Below are positions 11,757 through 23,800 of a stretch of 64,000 nt of DNA, piece by piece. The notes below the pieces were generated by a model. The model did no database searches. It saw nothing but the letters and a program-made list of their open reading frames with translations, and was not told the DNA's origin. A program made the translations under genes and the position numbers. The stretch is from Sipunculus nudus. Its lineage: Eukaryota; Annelida; Sipuncula; Golfingiida; Sipunculidae. The DNA lies in NCBI GenBank assembly GCA_026874595.1, contig CM049309.1, forward strand, positions 24,867,033 to 24,931,032. Reading direction: 5' to 3'. Within the stretch, counting starts at the first letter, position 1, and every line of letters begins with the position of its first letter.

Positions 11757-12700
11757 ATGGAACTCCACCAGGTCGCAAGTCTCTGCCCGCTTGTTGCTTC
11801 CCGTTGTCACGTCACACAGCTCTTTTTTCCACGTGTTGTTGTTATGAAATGGCAGGGATTTCTTCGCTTGCATCGTCTTTTTTGGTATGTTTTCAATATT
11901 CGATGCGAAATCGATGGCTTTCTTGAGTTGCTGCTCATTACCGTAATTGAAGGGTAGAATTATATGTCGAATCCTATTAATATTGTGTTGCCTTTGTCTT
12001 CGCTTCTGTTGAAGTTCCATTCTATTAGGTCCCCTGAATTTTCCTACCGGTTCTGTTGTAGTGTTTGTCGGACTTTGTTGATTATTTTTTCCAGTATTTA
12101 TTTGCTGATTCTGCCCATTTCGGTTTTTGCTAGGTTGATCAGTCTGCAGGTGGGTTTATTCTGAAAATTGGGTTTATGGTCTCACAATGTTATAAGTTCT
12201 TCATTTTCCGCCAGAGTTTCAATTCTGTCCCCAAGCCAGAGCCTTAAATTTTTTTTGTAGCTATTTTTTTGGGGGGGGGGGGGGGGGTTTCGAGGTTGTT
12301 TTTTTTTTTTTTTGTGCCGTGGTTTTGGGTGATTTCTTGTATGACTTTGTTCTGTTTGCTTCAAGTAATTTACCATAGGTCTGTAGTTCTTGTTTGTCTA
12401 TAGAAGTTGTTGGTTTTGTCCACGGGGGTAATCATCCTGTCATCTTTCAGTATCGTTCCTGCTTCTTTTCCTAATTGTCTTAAGAATTTGTTGTATGGCA
12501 TCCATGAATTTTATTCTGTGAAGTATTTTCAGCCATCTATCTTTAAATTCCTTGGTTTCTGGTAAGAAAGGCGGGGTCCTACTTTTCTGTATCCGCAAGT
12601 CTTCCTTGTTTTACGATCTGTGTTCGGGTTGAAGTAGTGGTATACTCACAAGTCTAAACTGTTCATACATTTTCCGGACTTCTCTATATCAGGCGCTTCA
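11757..12700 (-). mobile_element. Decayed Penelope-like retroelement, N-terminal and finger part of RT
   Basis: Minus-strand reading with frame breaks gives LGDRIETLAENEELITL, KPTCRLINLAKTEMGRISK (12104-12162) and, in 11757-12020, LKKAIDFASNIENIPKK and AKKSLPFHNNNTWKKELCDV ending TCDLVEF. This order is typical of Penelope-like reverse transcriptases. The reading is broken by stops and by a G17 run (12271-12287) and a T16 run (12298-12313). Confidence 0.72.
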
Positions 12701-12764
12701 TTTAGTCTTCATTTCCTGAGATAGGGATGTTCCTTGTATATAGAATAGGTCAAACCAGCTGAAT

Positions 12765-12766
<2 letters not shown>

Positions 12767-12813
<47 letters not shown>

Positions 12814-12823
12814 TGTGTGTGTA
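12767..12823. repeat. (AT)n(GT)n microsatellite
   Basis: About 44 bases of AT followed by a short GT tract. Confidence 0.97.
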
Positions 12824-13169
12824 ACACATAGGCTTTTGAACCGGGAGCCCCTTATTTTTTTTTAACCAAGAGAAAGGGTCAGTGTAACCTTTTTTTTTTT
12901 GCAAAATGTCGCAAATTCCATCAATTCACACGGAAATAAATTGTATTTCTTCTCAGTCTACATGCCTCGTGTGAAAACAACTGCGACTTTAATTCTCAAA
13001 TGAGTGTGTTTAATAACAAAGGTCAGAATTGTGATTTGAAAGTTTTGGCAAACGCCAGTAAACCTTTTGCCTTTACCATTATTCAAATAGATTTATTTAG
13101 GTAAAGAAAAATTGTTATAACCCTATAAAGACAACTTTTTCATTGAATACCAAGTAATTTTGAATCATT

Positions 13170-14190
13170 AGCTCAGCTGACTGTAAGTCATCTGAGCTAT
13201 AGCGATCACTCTTTGTCCGTCGTCCGTCCGGCCATCCGGCCGTCTGTCCGTTAACAAGGCACAAATCGTAACCGCTGGACCTGGAATCTTCTTACTTTAC
13301 ATCCAAAGAGGTCCATTTTTTTACGAATTGTTTTCTCTATTTTTGAGACTTTTAAAAATGTGAACATCTGTTAACAGCTAGGGCACAAATCGTAAAGACT
13401 GGACCTAGAATCTTCATTCTTGACATTCTGAGAGACCTATGAAAAGTCTCCATGGAAACCAGAAATTAGGTCTCTGTTGTCCATATCCTTCGACCTATGG
13501 GGCCCCAATGTACCCCCCAGAATAGTGAAAAATTTCATACAAAAACTTCAATATCTCATTAACTTCATCACTGATGGTTATGATTTTTTCCATACATATT
13601 AATCATGAGATGTTTCATCAGTTTCTGCAGACTGGTGGCGCCACCTGTATTTTTTCAATTTTTAGGCATTTTTTCTCTATTTATGAGACCTTCAAATGAA
13701 GTGGTCATCTGTTAACATGCCACAAACTGTAACTGCTGTACCTAGAATCTTCTTACTTGACATCCAGGGAGACTAATGAAAAAGCTCCTTGGAAACCTGA
13801 AATTAGGTTTTTGTTACCCATATTCTCCGAGCTATAGTGCTCATAAATACCCCCAAGAATAATTAAAAATTTGATACAAACAAAAGCATCAGTATCTGAA
13901 TAACTAATGCCTTGATAGCCATGATTCTTTGGATATATATTGATCATGGAGTGTTTCATCAGTTCTTGCAGACTGGTGGCACTACCTGTATTTTTTTCAA
14001 ATTGTTACGCTTTTTTTTCTATTTATGAGACCTTCAAATGAAGTTGTCATCTGTCCAAAAGCCCACCGAAATCCATTTCTAAGGACTCTTCACAAAATTC
14101 ATGATTTGTTTGCACTCTGGCAGTCATTTTGCTCATTGTTTAACATTCCTTGAATTCAGCTGAGCGTCATGGCCCATGGGCCACTTGTTT
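13170..14190 (+). mobile_element. Family A element, complete, with two core repeats
   Basis: The 5' end is a hairpin (AGCTCAG, TGACT, 3-base loop, AGTCA, CTGAGCT; 13170-13198), followed by a degenerate GTCCGTCC tract. Two core repeats come next, about 341 bp apart, each ending in a ctggtggc...acctgtatttttt block. The 3' end has TCAGCTGAGCG (inverse of the 5' end), the hairpin GGCCCATGGGCC and cacTTGTTT. Other copies read GACCCATGGGTC at that hairpin, so both sides of one pair changed here. Confidence 0.8.
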
Positions 14191-14262
14191 TATTATCATA
14201 ATTGCGAGCTCTATATACCGGTATATTAAAACTCCAGTCCAATGCCAATGTCTCATTCCTTT

Positions 14263-14344
<82 letters not shown>
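14263..14344. repeat. (TA)n(TG)n(TA)n compound microsatellite
   Basis: TA to 14280, TG for 30 bases (14281-14310), then TA to 14344. It lies exactly at the truncated 5' edge of the retrotransposon. Confidence 0.97.
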
Positions 14345-14345
<1 letters not shown>

Positions 14346-14348
<3 letters not shown>

Positions 14349-16490
14349 AATATTTACAAAGTGTGAGTATGCAAGACAGTGGGCAGAGGCAATCGTGTGT
14401 CCTTTGCATAAAGGTGGAAATGTAAATTAAGTATAGGAAACTGCCATGGTATATCGTTATTAAGTGTCTTATCTAAATTGTTCACAAAGATTTTAAATAA
14501 AAGATTGGTTTCATGCATGGGCTGAAGTCAGGAGCTAATGTATGAAGAATAAACCGGATTTCGTAAAGGATATAGTACGGTGGGTCAGATATTTGTTTTA
14601 CAGTCTGTTGTACACAGAAGTATATCTCAGCAAATCAAGAGGTATAGATTATATTGTTTTTGTAGACTTCTCAAAAGCATTTCAAAATGTTTCGCATGAG
14701 GCCCTGTGGCATCTGCTTTTGAAGAAGAGCTACATGGTAATAAAATTATAATTTTACGGTGAATGTATGCAAATTCAAAATCCTGTGTCAAAACAAATAT
14801 AAGGGACTATCAGATTGATTTTCATGCACTATTGGCACCAGGCAAGGGTGCACCTAAAGTCCCATGTTAATTTTATTGTATTTAAATCAGCTTATTGAGG
14901 AGCTGAATGATTGCCATGACATATTTATAAATGAGGCAGTACAAAACCTGCAAGACTTACTATATATGCAGATGATCCAAGTTTATTCTCAGATACACTA
15001 GGCCGTTTACAGTAATATAAATTCATTAAATGGTTACTGTATAAGAAATAGGGCATGATTGTAAACTTAAAGATAAACCAATATTACGGTAAATTGAAGG
15101 ATGTTAAAGGTTAAATGAAAGGTGGTATTTTGACACACAAGTAATTAAGAGGGAATCCTATTACAAGTATTTAGGTTTAATATTTAGCAGTAAACTGACA
15201 TGGAGTGTTGCGCAGAAAATATTAGGAGTACAAGCACAGAAAGCCTGCATATATGTCCATTCTAGCTTTAAAACATACCTCTGTGTAAACATATATATAC
15301 CTATTAAAACAGCAATAAATTTGTTTTAAAAATCTATTTTTCCAATATTAACATACGGATAAGAAATCTGGGGTTATATAGGCCCTAAGTGGCCAAACGA
15401 TAAAGAAGCTTCAAACAGAATTTCTGAACTCAGAAGAGAATATTAGGAGTGCCATACGTATTCAAGCCTCACTTGCAGTAATGCGCAGTATCAGGTGAAT
15501 GCAGTGTATGTCCTTTATTAAATGTATCTGTATGGTAAAATGTATAATATATTGGTTAAAATTACTGCAGATGGAGAGTATTAGATTGCCAAAACTGTTC
15601 TTTCATGCTGAAAAACTTAGACGGTTTGGTAGAATCACTTGGGGAAACAAAAGTAAGGGAATTACTTTCAGTTACAGATTTGGTATTGTCTGGATGGAAC
15701 AATCAGTGGGACATTCTTCACCGACAATTGCGCAGGGAGTCAAAGACGGTATGTGCCTTTCAAGAATGGAATAGTAATGCAAGCGGAAAAACAGTTACAG
15801 TGGTGTAGTTCTTTTACAGAATTGGTATTAAAACCATATTTGATAAATTTAAAACAAAGGTATCTTAGACAGATGTTGTGTAAATTCAAATGTAGTGCCC
15901 ATAACCTTAAGATAGAGAAAGACAGATGTTCAAACAAGTACATATTTGAAGGATGGTGTATTTTGTGTAGGTCTTTGTATCATAGAAGATTAGATCTATC
16001 ATCTATTATGCTGTCAATTAAGGTTTGGAAGAGATTATAGAAATGGACATTTACCAGAACTGTACTGTAAAAACCCGACAAAAGAGAAGCTCATTCAGTT
16101 AATTAAAGATGGAAAAATTGGCTTAAATATTGGCATATTATATATTTATACAGTTTAAAGCCAATGGTTTTAATGCAGATGTTCAGGTAGAGAAAATATT
16201 GGACAATATCAAATAATCTTATTTGGAGTAGCATCGATTTTGCTTATGTCTCTTTTGCACATATTTTTATATGCAAACATTTGTGTGTTACCGGGGGTAC
16301 TTGTTTGTATTTTGCCAGTGCACTGTACACATTTCACCACCATGTTGATGCAAGCAGTGAAGAGCAGACTGATAGATGGAGAACACTCAAGATTGTGATG
16401 AGTATCTTTTAGAAGATATTACTGTATACTTTCAACATTGTTTTGCTCATTTAAAATATATGAAAATGTAACATGGGCGTTGAATTTACG
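14346..16490 (+). mobile_element. Decayed non-LTR retrotransposon (reverse transcriptase ORF fragment)
   Basis: Frames 14346-16160 contain, with several frameshifts and stops, ARQWAEAIVCPLHKGGN, a reverse-transcriptase block IVFVDFSKAFQNVSHEALWH (14655-14714), a tatatgcagatgatc stretch encoding YADD (about 14965-14980), KYLGLIFSSKLTWSV (about 15165-15205), and a C-terminal part (YWLKLLQM, HYRNGHLPELYCKNPT). The 5' end is cut at a (TA)n(TG)n(TA)n tract. The 3' end appears to be a TAAATAA-like tail near 16490-16510. Not functional. Confidence 0.8.
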
Positions 16491-16508
16491 AAATAAATAA
16501 CTAAATAA

Positions 16509-16511
<3 letters not shown>

Positions 16512-16562
<51 letters not shown>
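16512..16562. repeat. (AT)n microsatellite
   Basis: About 50 bases of AT with one interruption, directly after the TAAATAA-like tail of the retrotransposon. Confidence 0.97.
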
Positions 16563-16911
16563 GACAGCTGTACGAATTCCACAGAAGTCAGGGTGATAAC
16601 CAGCAAACATTATTCCCGGACTTTTTAACTTTTATATTCTCGAGATCTGCACTGTAAGCATTTTTTAACAGAAAATAAACCCTCCGGAAATTTCATTCTT
16701 CAAGGAGTTTATGGTCTGTAAATTTCAAGAGTCAACGAATTCTAATACAGCCCACTTCCAGAAAAACAATCTAGCCCCTTTCACTCATCACGTTTTTGTC
16801 TGATGGCAGTTTATGTTCCTGCCTCTTCCACAAGCACACCAAAGAGATGAGGTTGCGGAGCGCCACCGGGTGTCTGTGTAAAGGACTATCTTTTCTGGTG
16901 GCGACTCGGTA

Positions 16912-19020
16912 GGGACTGCCTAAAACGTGTGCACGCATAGATGCACGCAGTTTCGATTACCTTAACAAGTGCCTTTAAAGCTTGCGGCTAAATTTTGCGG
17001 ACCACAACGTCTGGCCAGAAAAAAAATTATTTTGCGTGGTGTTTTGTTAATTTGATTGATGGAACATAATATAATTTATGCAGGGAATAACATCAACAAT
17101 ATATTTTGTCACTGTTCATAGGAATATATTACATCTGTACATAACCAACATGCCGGAAGGGTCGTCAAACATGTTAAAATTATCTCTGAAAATGATTGAA
17201 TCTAGAAGCAAGGATCCGTTAAGTATATACGCTTTGCAAATAGCTTTTTTTTGTAATAACGTGCTACATATTATTTTCCTTATTTATTGTGACCCCTAGT
17301 GTCATTTTTAGAACGTCAATACTTGTAGAAAAAAATGTAAAGACAAGCAATGCCATTTTGAAATGCAACTATTTTGTAGTCCAATGCAATTGATCGATTG
17401 GTATTTCTACTTGTAGCCTATCAATTTAGAAAGGAATTTATATATTTTTTTATATTTTGTAATAATTTAAACTCAGTCAGGTGCAATTAGACAGGTGCCA
17501 ATTTACATGATTACTTTTCTTGCTTGGGTGCCATTTATACTGGATTGTCGATTTACTTTAACTTGAAGCAAGAGGAGAATATATGAAATTTTGCCAATAA
17601 ACTTTTAAAATTTATTTTCAGATTTTACTTACTCACTTAATAAACACTCTTTGATATATCGATGTTTAATTTGTACAGGGCATTAATTAGCCTGTCAAAA
17701 CATAAACTGGAATAAAAACCAATGTATTAATACAGCTACAATGATTTACTCAAACAGTCAGTTATCTCAGTCAATTAAAACATCAAAGGATCTAATCATT
17801 CTTGTTGTCGCTATACATTTAAAAGAGGACTGCATTTTGGTTATGTTTTCTGTATAAATACCTGAACTGTAACATATTTATTCACCTAAAATATTGCGAA
17901 ATTCGAATATGATAATTGATTTAATATTGCCTCAAACTGCAATAGTGATAAGTTTCTACACTTATAAACATTTTTGGTTTGTTGCCACTTGAATGAAACT
18001 AACTTTAGCACCTGCATGTGTATATTAAAGAATATGCCCAAACACCACCCACACCCAGATCTGTACTTATAAATAAGATATTCCTTATAGATTATGAAAA
18101 AGATATCAAAATTTATTACTGTTGAACCGTAGTTGCATCTTTGTTATCTTTTTTAAGACAAACATTTAAAATTGAATTAGTTTTCTCAATAATATGATGA
18201 TCATTTTCAAGCAAGCTCTATCTATATAATTATATGGAGATAAATTGTAACCTGTATTCGGATTCCAGTCTTCATCAATTTCTCTTTCATTTCGAGTCAT
18301 TTTAGGAGCAGTTTACTGTCATAGTGATATTATTAAACTGGGAATTTTGTCATGGTCAATGTATTGCAAGTTTTGCATGGTCAAGTTCTGCAAATATTTT
18401 ATGTCAGTATTATTTATTGTTGCATTGTGTACGCAATTTGCTTTGGGATAATGGTTTTAACAAGTTAAATTTTACATTCATGGGCAAATTTAAATATTCT
18501 TTGTTGGCTAGTTTTTTTTTTGGTAGGATTAGTATATACATGTACAGGACGCGGTTAATGGTTTGTCATGATATATTTCTCTTTTGTGCTTTTGTTTTTT
18601 TCTGTATATATTGTGTTTTGTTGTATAAATAAATTCGTTGCTACCAATACGTGCCTTCAGTTCGCTTCCTCTGAATTAAAACACTCATGAAATATTATAA
18701 GTGATAAATTGTATTCTTTATATGAATTAAAATAATCAGGCCGGATTGTATAATGAATTTAATTAAATGAATGATAATTTCCATGGTCTTCCGTTTCGTT
18801 TATTAAATATTACTAATTGGACTTGAGCTACGCCTCTAATGTTTATTTTTAAATGCGCTGAATAGGTGAGCCAGCATATTTTGAGTGAACGAAAAGAAAT
18901 GGGGTTACACGACGAACACCGTCCGCAAAATCTGGCCGCACGACTTCTAGTGTATAAATATTTGCGAAACTTCGTGCTTGTATGCTTGCACGCATGCGTG
19001 TACGCGTTTTAGGCAGTCCC
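16912..19020. mobile_element. Candidate 2.1-kb element bounded by degenerate inverted repeats
   Basis: GGGACTGCCTAAAACG opens the left side and its exact inverse closes the right. The match continues patchily for about 110 bp (cacgcat, gtttcg, attttgcggac). I see no target duplication. The interior is AT-rich without a gene. It ends 211 bp from the stop codon of the SAP-OTU gene. Confidence 0.5.
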
Positions 19021-19230
19021 ACGCAGGAAGCGGAAATATGAGTTGACCACTTCCACAGTGACAGCAGGGCTGAAGTAAATACTAATTATAGCCACGGTGT
19101 ATACAGTCACAGTGTAAATAGAAGTCGGTTTTTGTGGAGGTTAGCCCTTGTTAACGTGAGTATTCTATAAATATTCATGTTTGATCAGAAGAATTAAACA
19201 GAAAGTGAGTATCAGAGTTATATTAAAGAA

Positions 19231-20816
19231 TTAACAGACCGGACCCGGCATGAATGACCTAATATCTGAAATATCAATTTCATTGTCGATTAATTGGTTT
19301 GGAATAGCATCTGGAATTGATTCAATTTGCTCTTCTCTTATGGTGTCTCCATTCATTACTTGTGTAACAAGGGGGGGATCCAGAAGCCAAGATAAAATTT
19401 TCTTTTGTTTTTCCACCTGAGAGAGTGTTCTAAACGATTTTAGTTTTCTGCGTCTCTTGTTGGTTCTCTGATTATCAGGTGCATGTGCTGGTCTTGTTTT
19501 CCTAGCAGAACACCCCCGGCCTGATTGAATTTTTCTAGCTGCATTTTCATCAAGACATTCCATAGCTTGTCGGTTTAGCAACCACTGGTCATACTCCTGA
19601 TTTTCCTGAAGCTTGTCATGTGACAAGAGATCATAATGGCCATTGAGTGAGAAAAAAAGGTTAACTGTCTGACTCACAGGACCATCCATTGGTATAAATG
19701 TCCTGTGGTGCCTGTCCGGACCATCACACCACACAATAATTTTCAGTCTACACACATGAGCTAGGGCAGTCACAGCTCTGTCATCAACCGGATGACCCAG
19801 ACTTCCAATTTCTCGAAGCTCCTGTGGAGTTAAATCCAGAATATGTTGATTTCGTACAGCCCATTCATGGGTTTGTTGTCTTAATGCTATGTGGACGTTT
19901 TGCCTTTGTCCCAATCCTTTAGCCACAGCTCGGAAAAAACAGTTTCCATCACCGATTATTTTATACCTGTACAGTATGTCTGTTCCGTAAACTCCTGAAT
20001 CATTAGAAGCAGAACTGGTTGTACCAGGATCGGGATGTGAAACAGAGGTTGTGTGGCAAGCTTGACCTGATGATTCCTCTGAGCATGATGCTGTGGCAGT
20101 TGTTCCCTGCTGCTTGATTATGACCTTTTTTACTTGTGCAGCCTTTATAATTGGACCCACAGGTGCAGTTGATACAGAGTTCACAAGCTGACCGCAATTG
20201 TTCAGCATTGTGTTAGCAACCTGTTTTTGAACTCTTTTCACTGTTTCAGTGTTGATTTTTTCATTTTTTAAGTGAGTCAGTAATTTGAATGTGAAGACAT
20301 GGTTTGACGGCTGCATTTGATTAAAAAAGTATATGTCCCTAGCTTTATCACGATGCAGTTGCTCTGCAGCTTGTGTGTTACACATTCCTCGCAATTCCAG
20401 AACAGAACTTGCCCTCCTCAAAATTTCCTCACGAACCTTTGAATTATTTTCATGGAACCAGTCAAAAAGGAAATAGTGATCAGAACTTCCAGTGATTGGG
20501 TGTTCAGAGTCTGTCCTGGTCATTGCAGGCCTGTCATCAGACAGGAAAGGCAAACTAATTTGAAGGCGCTTCTGTTCTGCTGCTTGGATGTGTGCATCTG
20601 TGCTCTCAAGAAGGCGTCCTTCATGAGGCATGAACATTCCTGGTACTGTCTTGTTCCCATGCTTTGCAATAGTATGCGCAATGTCACCAATATTGATAGT
20701 TGGTATATGTTTCAGCGAACGCAATATGTCCACATAATCGCGTGGTGACTCTGCTCGAAGGAGGAACTTAACTGCATAAGTTACATTATGCACACATGTG
20801 GAAGAGAGCCATCCTC
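19231..20816 (-). CDS. SAP-OTU gene exon 7 (transposase-like block and OTU domain)
   Basis: Acceptor ttattttcag; 1586 bases to the TAA at 19231-19233. Starts GGWLSSTCVHNVTYAVKFLL then RAESPRDYVDIL, continues through HEGRLLESTD, EHPITGSSDHY and NTQAAEQLHRDKARDIYFFN, then a Ser/Thr-rich linker and the OTU domain (GDGNCFFRAV ... FFSLNGHYDLLSHDKL), and ends in a basic tail. All three OTU catalytic residues (Asp, Cys, His) are present, so the protease may be active. Confidence 0.88.
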
Positions 20817-23800
20817 CTGAAAATAAGAGAAATTTGACATTTAGTTTAAGTTCATTATGAAGCCTAAAATATTTTTTAGATTTTGTCTGTGTAGTATATT
20901 ATTCTTCATATTAGTCTCCAACTATATGCTTTATTATTCCCTGTCAGTTCCATAAAAAATAAAATCAATGGACATGACTATTAAACATTAAAATTTAACA
21001 TTTAACAGTAAGCAATTCATGTCGTAGCAGTGTTTTTAGAATACTGCTGTTAACTTACATAACACATAAAGATTTAATGGCAAATACCTGAGTGACTGTG
21101 CAAAGCAGCATAGGCATGATTGAAGCTCGCTTTCGACATTGAATGTTGTCGTAGCCGCACCAGAATATCAAGTCGACTGCCTCGACTGTTTACCCTCAGG
21201 ATTCTGCAGAGCCGACGTAGTGTGTCAACCTACATAAATTGTATGTCAGAAACAGAATTATATAAAATTAATTTATAAAAATGTCCTAACCAAATATTTA
21301 CATGCACTGGCAACAAATTTACCAAATGCTCTAAATGAATTAAAAAAAAATATACTTATTTTTATGACATGAAGAACTTAATAATAAAATATAATAAAAT
21401 GATTTAATTAGCACACCATTACCACATCAATGCAATGTATATGTTACAGGCAAACTGTATAATCAGGAATTGCATGAAATGACAATTACACATGGTAAGT
21501 GAACATATAGCTGACCAGGTTCCTTTTCATTTTGAATATCTTCAAAATATATGATTGAATAATTACCTTTTCATCATTGAGTAGACGATCAATCAGCTCC
21601 TCAGGAACAGCCTCATGGTCCTCTGGTTCCTCCTGGTGTACCTTGCAGTACTCTGTGTTGTAAAGCTGGTTAGACTTCCTGGTTTTTCGGCCAATATATG
21701 GTGCCCAATGATGGTATAAAGGTGGAACCTTGAATGGATTTTCACCTGATGGGAAATGTATATCATTTTGTTAAATACAAGGTGTTTAATACATATTTTC
21801 TTCATAATATAATAATGTACTTCTAAGTAGTACTTCTAAGTATCTTTTAAACTTTACTTTATACCCCCCCCCCCCCCCCCCCCCCCCCCCCGAATCAAAA
21901 TGAAACCCACCTCGCACAATGCCTCTTGCAATAATTTCCCTCTCAATGTCTGACCAAAACTGTTCTGCATCGACCTGTGGCTGAGGAGTCTCTGGTAAGG
22001 AAACACTGCTTGCTTCATATCTGTAAGTGATTTCACAACTTATATCCAAATCTGTTTATACATTAATTACAATACATGCATAAATAGAGACTGTTTATGT
22101 GTAATGTGTACAAAAAGGTGCTGTTTATGTGAAATATCCAATCCAAGAAAGTGCTTTGTAAGGGAGCAGCAACATAATTACTCTGTGACTAGATATGTAA
22201 CATGAGCCTGCTTAAATATCTCTGCCCTTAAAGGGTCACTGCCAGGATTGAAAGTAAATTTCCCTGTGTTAATAATGTAATTTATACAGTTTTCATACTT
22301 ACTTAAATACTGCTTTCTTGGTTAAGTCATGGACCAAGACCTTTGGATGGTGGCCACATTTCACACAAAAATAGTCATAAGAATGGTCAAACAATGCTTC
22401 AAATGCAAGGTAAGCATTCTCTACTTCAGTGTGGTTAATATTGATGCCAAGCTTGTATTCCATTCTTCCTATTACACGACTGATTGCTGTGTGATTCTGG
22501 AAAGAAAAAAGTTTTTTTTTATGTTTATTTGTTAAATATAAATGGTGATATTATTCACTGTATTTTATTTACCAATTTATATTTTAGCCTGGAGATGAGG
22601 GCACAGGTAACTTGCATTGCCGCTTCTCCAATGAACCTGACATGTAAGATTTAAAAACATATAAGTAGAGATGGTCAAAGTAATAATAAAGACACTATTA
22701 CCAGGTATTCTTTACAAAGTTTGAAAACATAAAGTGTATGTAACACAACTTGTCTTTTCTTTAAAGGACCAACTTACTTGGTTCTCCTGATACACTTACA
22801 CATTTATTTTAATTTAGTTTCAATATTACAAATGCTGTGAGATAGGTTTTTACAAGCACTGATAAAAAACAATAACGGTATAATTAGCTCACCTGAGCGA
22901 GCTCCATGCAGTCTCTGCTATCACACTGAGTTTTTGCATCTGGGCCATATGGTCGATGTATCACATGCAAGGGATGTCTTGCCCCTTTTTGACTGATTGC
23001 CACAGTATATATACCCTGAGTTGGATCTATACAACATGCATAAAGGTGGTGTGTAACAGAAGCCATTTGAGATGCCTGTGCGTTTTCTGTGACTGGTTGG
23101 TGTTTCCTTCTTATGTGCTGTCGTAAGGATGATTTGTGATACATTTTCTGACAATGAGGACATGGTACTGAGTTACTTGGGGGAGCATGAGGATTCTCTA
23201 CTGTCATTTCTGTCTGTTCCTGACATGATGCTGAGTTACTTGGGGGAGCATCAGGATTTTCCACTGAAGACTCTGTATGTTCTGATGGACCATCATATGT
23301 GTTGCCAGGCTGAACCTCATCTTCGTTTAATTCTGAATGTAGCACAGGTGCCTGGTCAGTTTCCTGATTTGTTACAGCATTAGACATACAGTCAGAGGCT
23401 TCTAACTCTGAACTGCTACATGGTTCAATGTGCTGAATAACAACTGATTTGTTCTTACCAGTCCAGTTGCAAAAGGGGCAATGGAAATGGCTTCGTGAAC
23501 TCTCACTGTTTTCATACTTGATGCAAGCTTTAGCACAGGCAGTTATTATAAATCCTGAAACAATCAATTAAATTTTCATGAACATATAAATTTATTGTGT
23601 AGGAAAGCTGGCTCTGAAATCACAGCTTTTTTTTAGAATTTGAGGTGGGTTAGATGACTCTTCATAATAGACTATTGTAAAAACTTTTGTAGGCTTCATG
23701 TTTAATTACTGCCGAATTAAATGGCATTTTTGTGATAAGAAGGGTCAGCAAAGGCTAGAAAATATTCAGTGCTGGTCTTTGAGACTTGTATATAAAAATA

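Noticed and set aside
20452-20748. 98-codon plus-strand open frame
   Set aside because: Antisense shadow of exon 7 of the SAP-OTU gene.
22329-22535. 68-codon plus-strand open frame
   Set aside because: Antisense to exon 3 of the SAP-OTU gene, which has matching splice sites and family sequence on the other strand.
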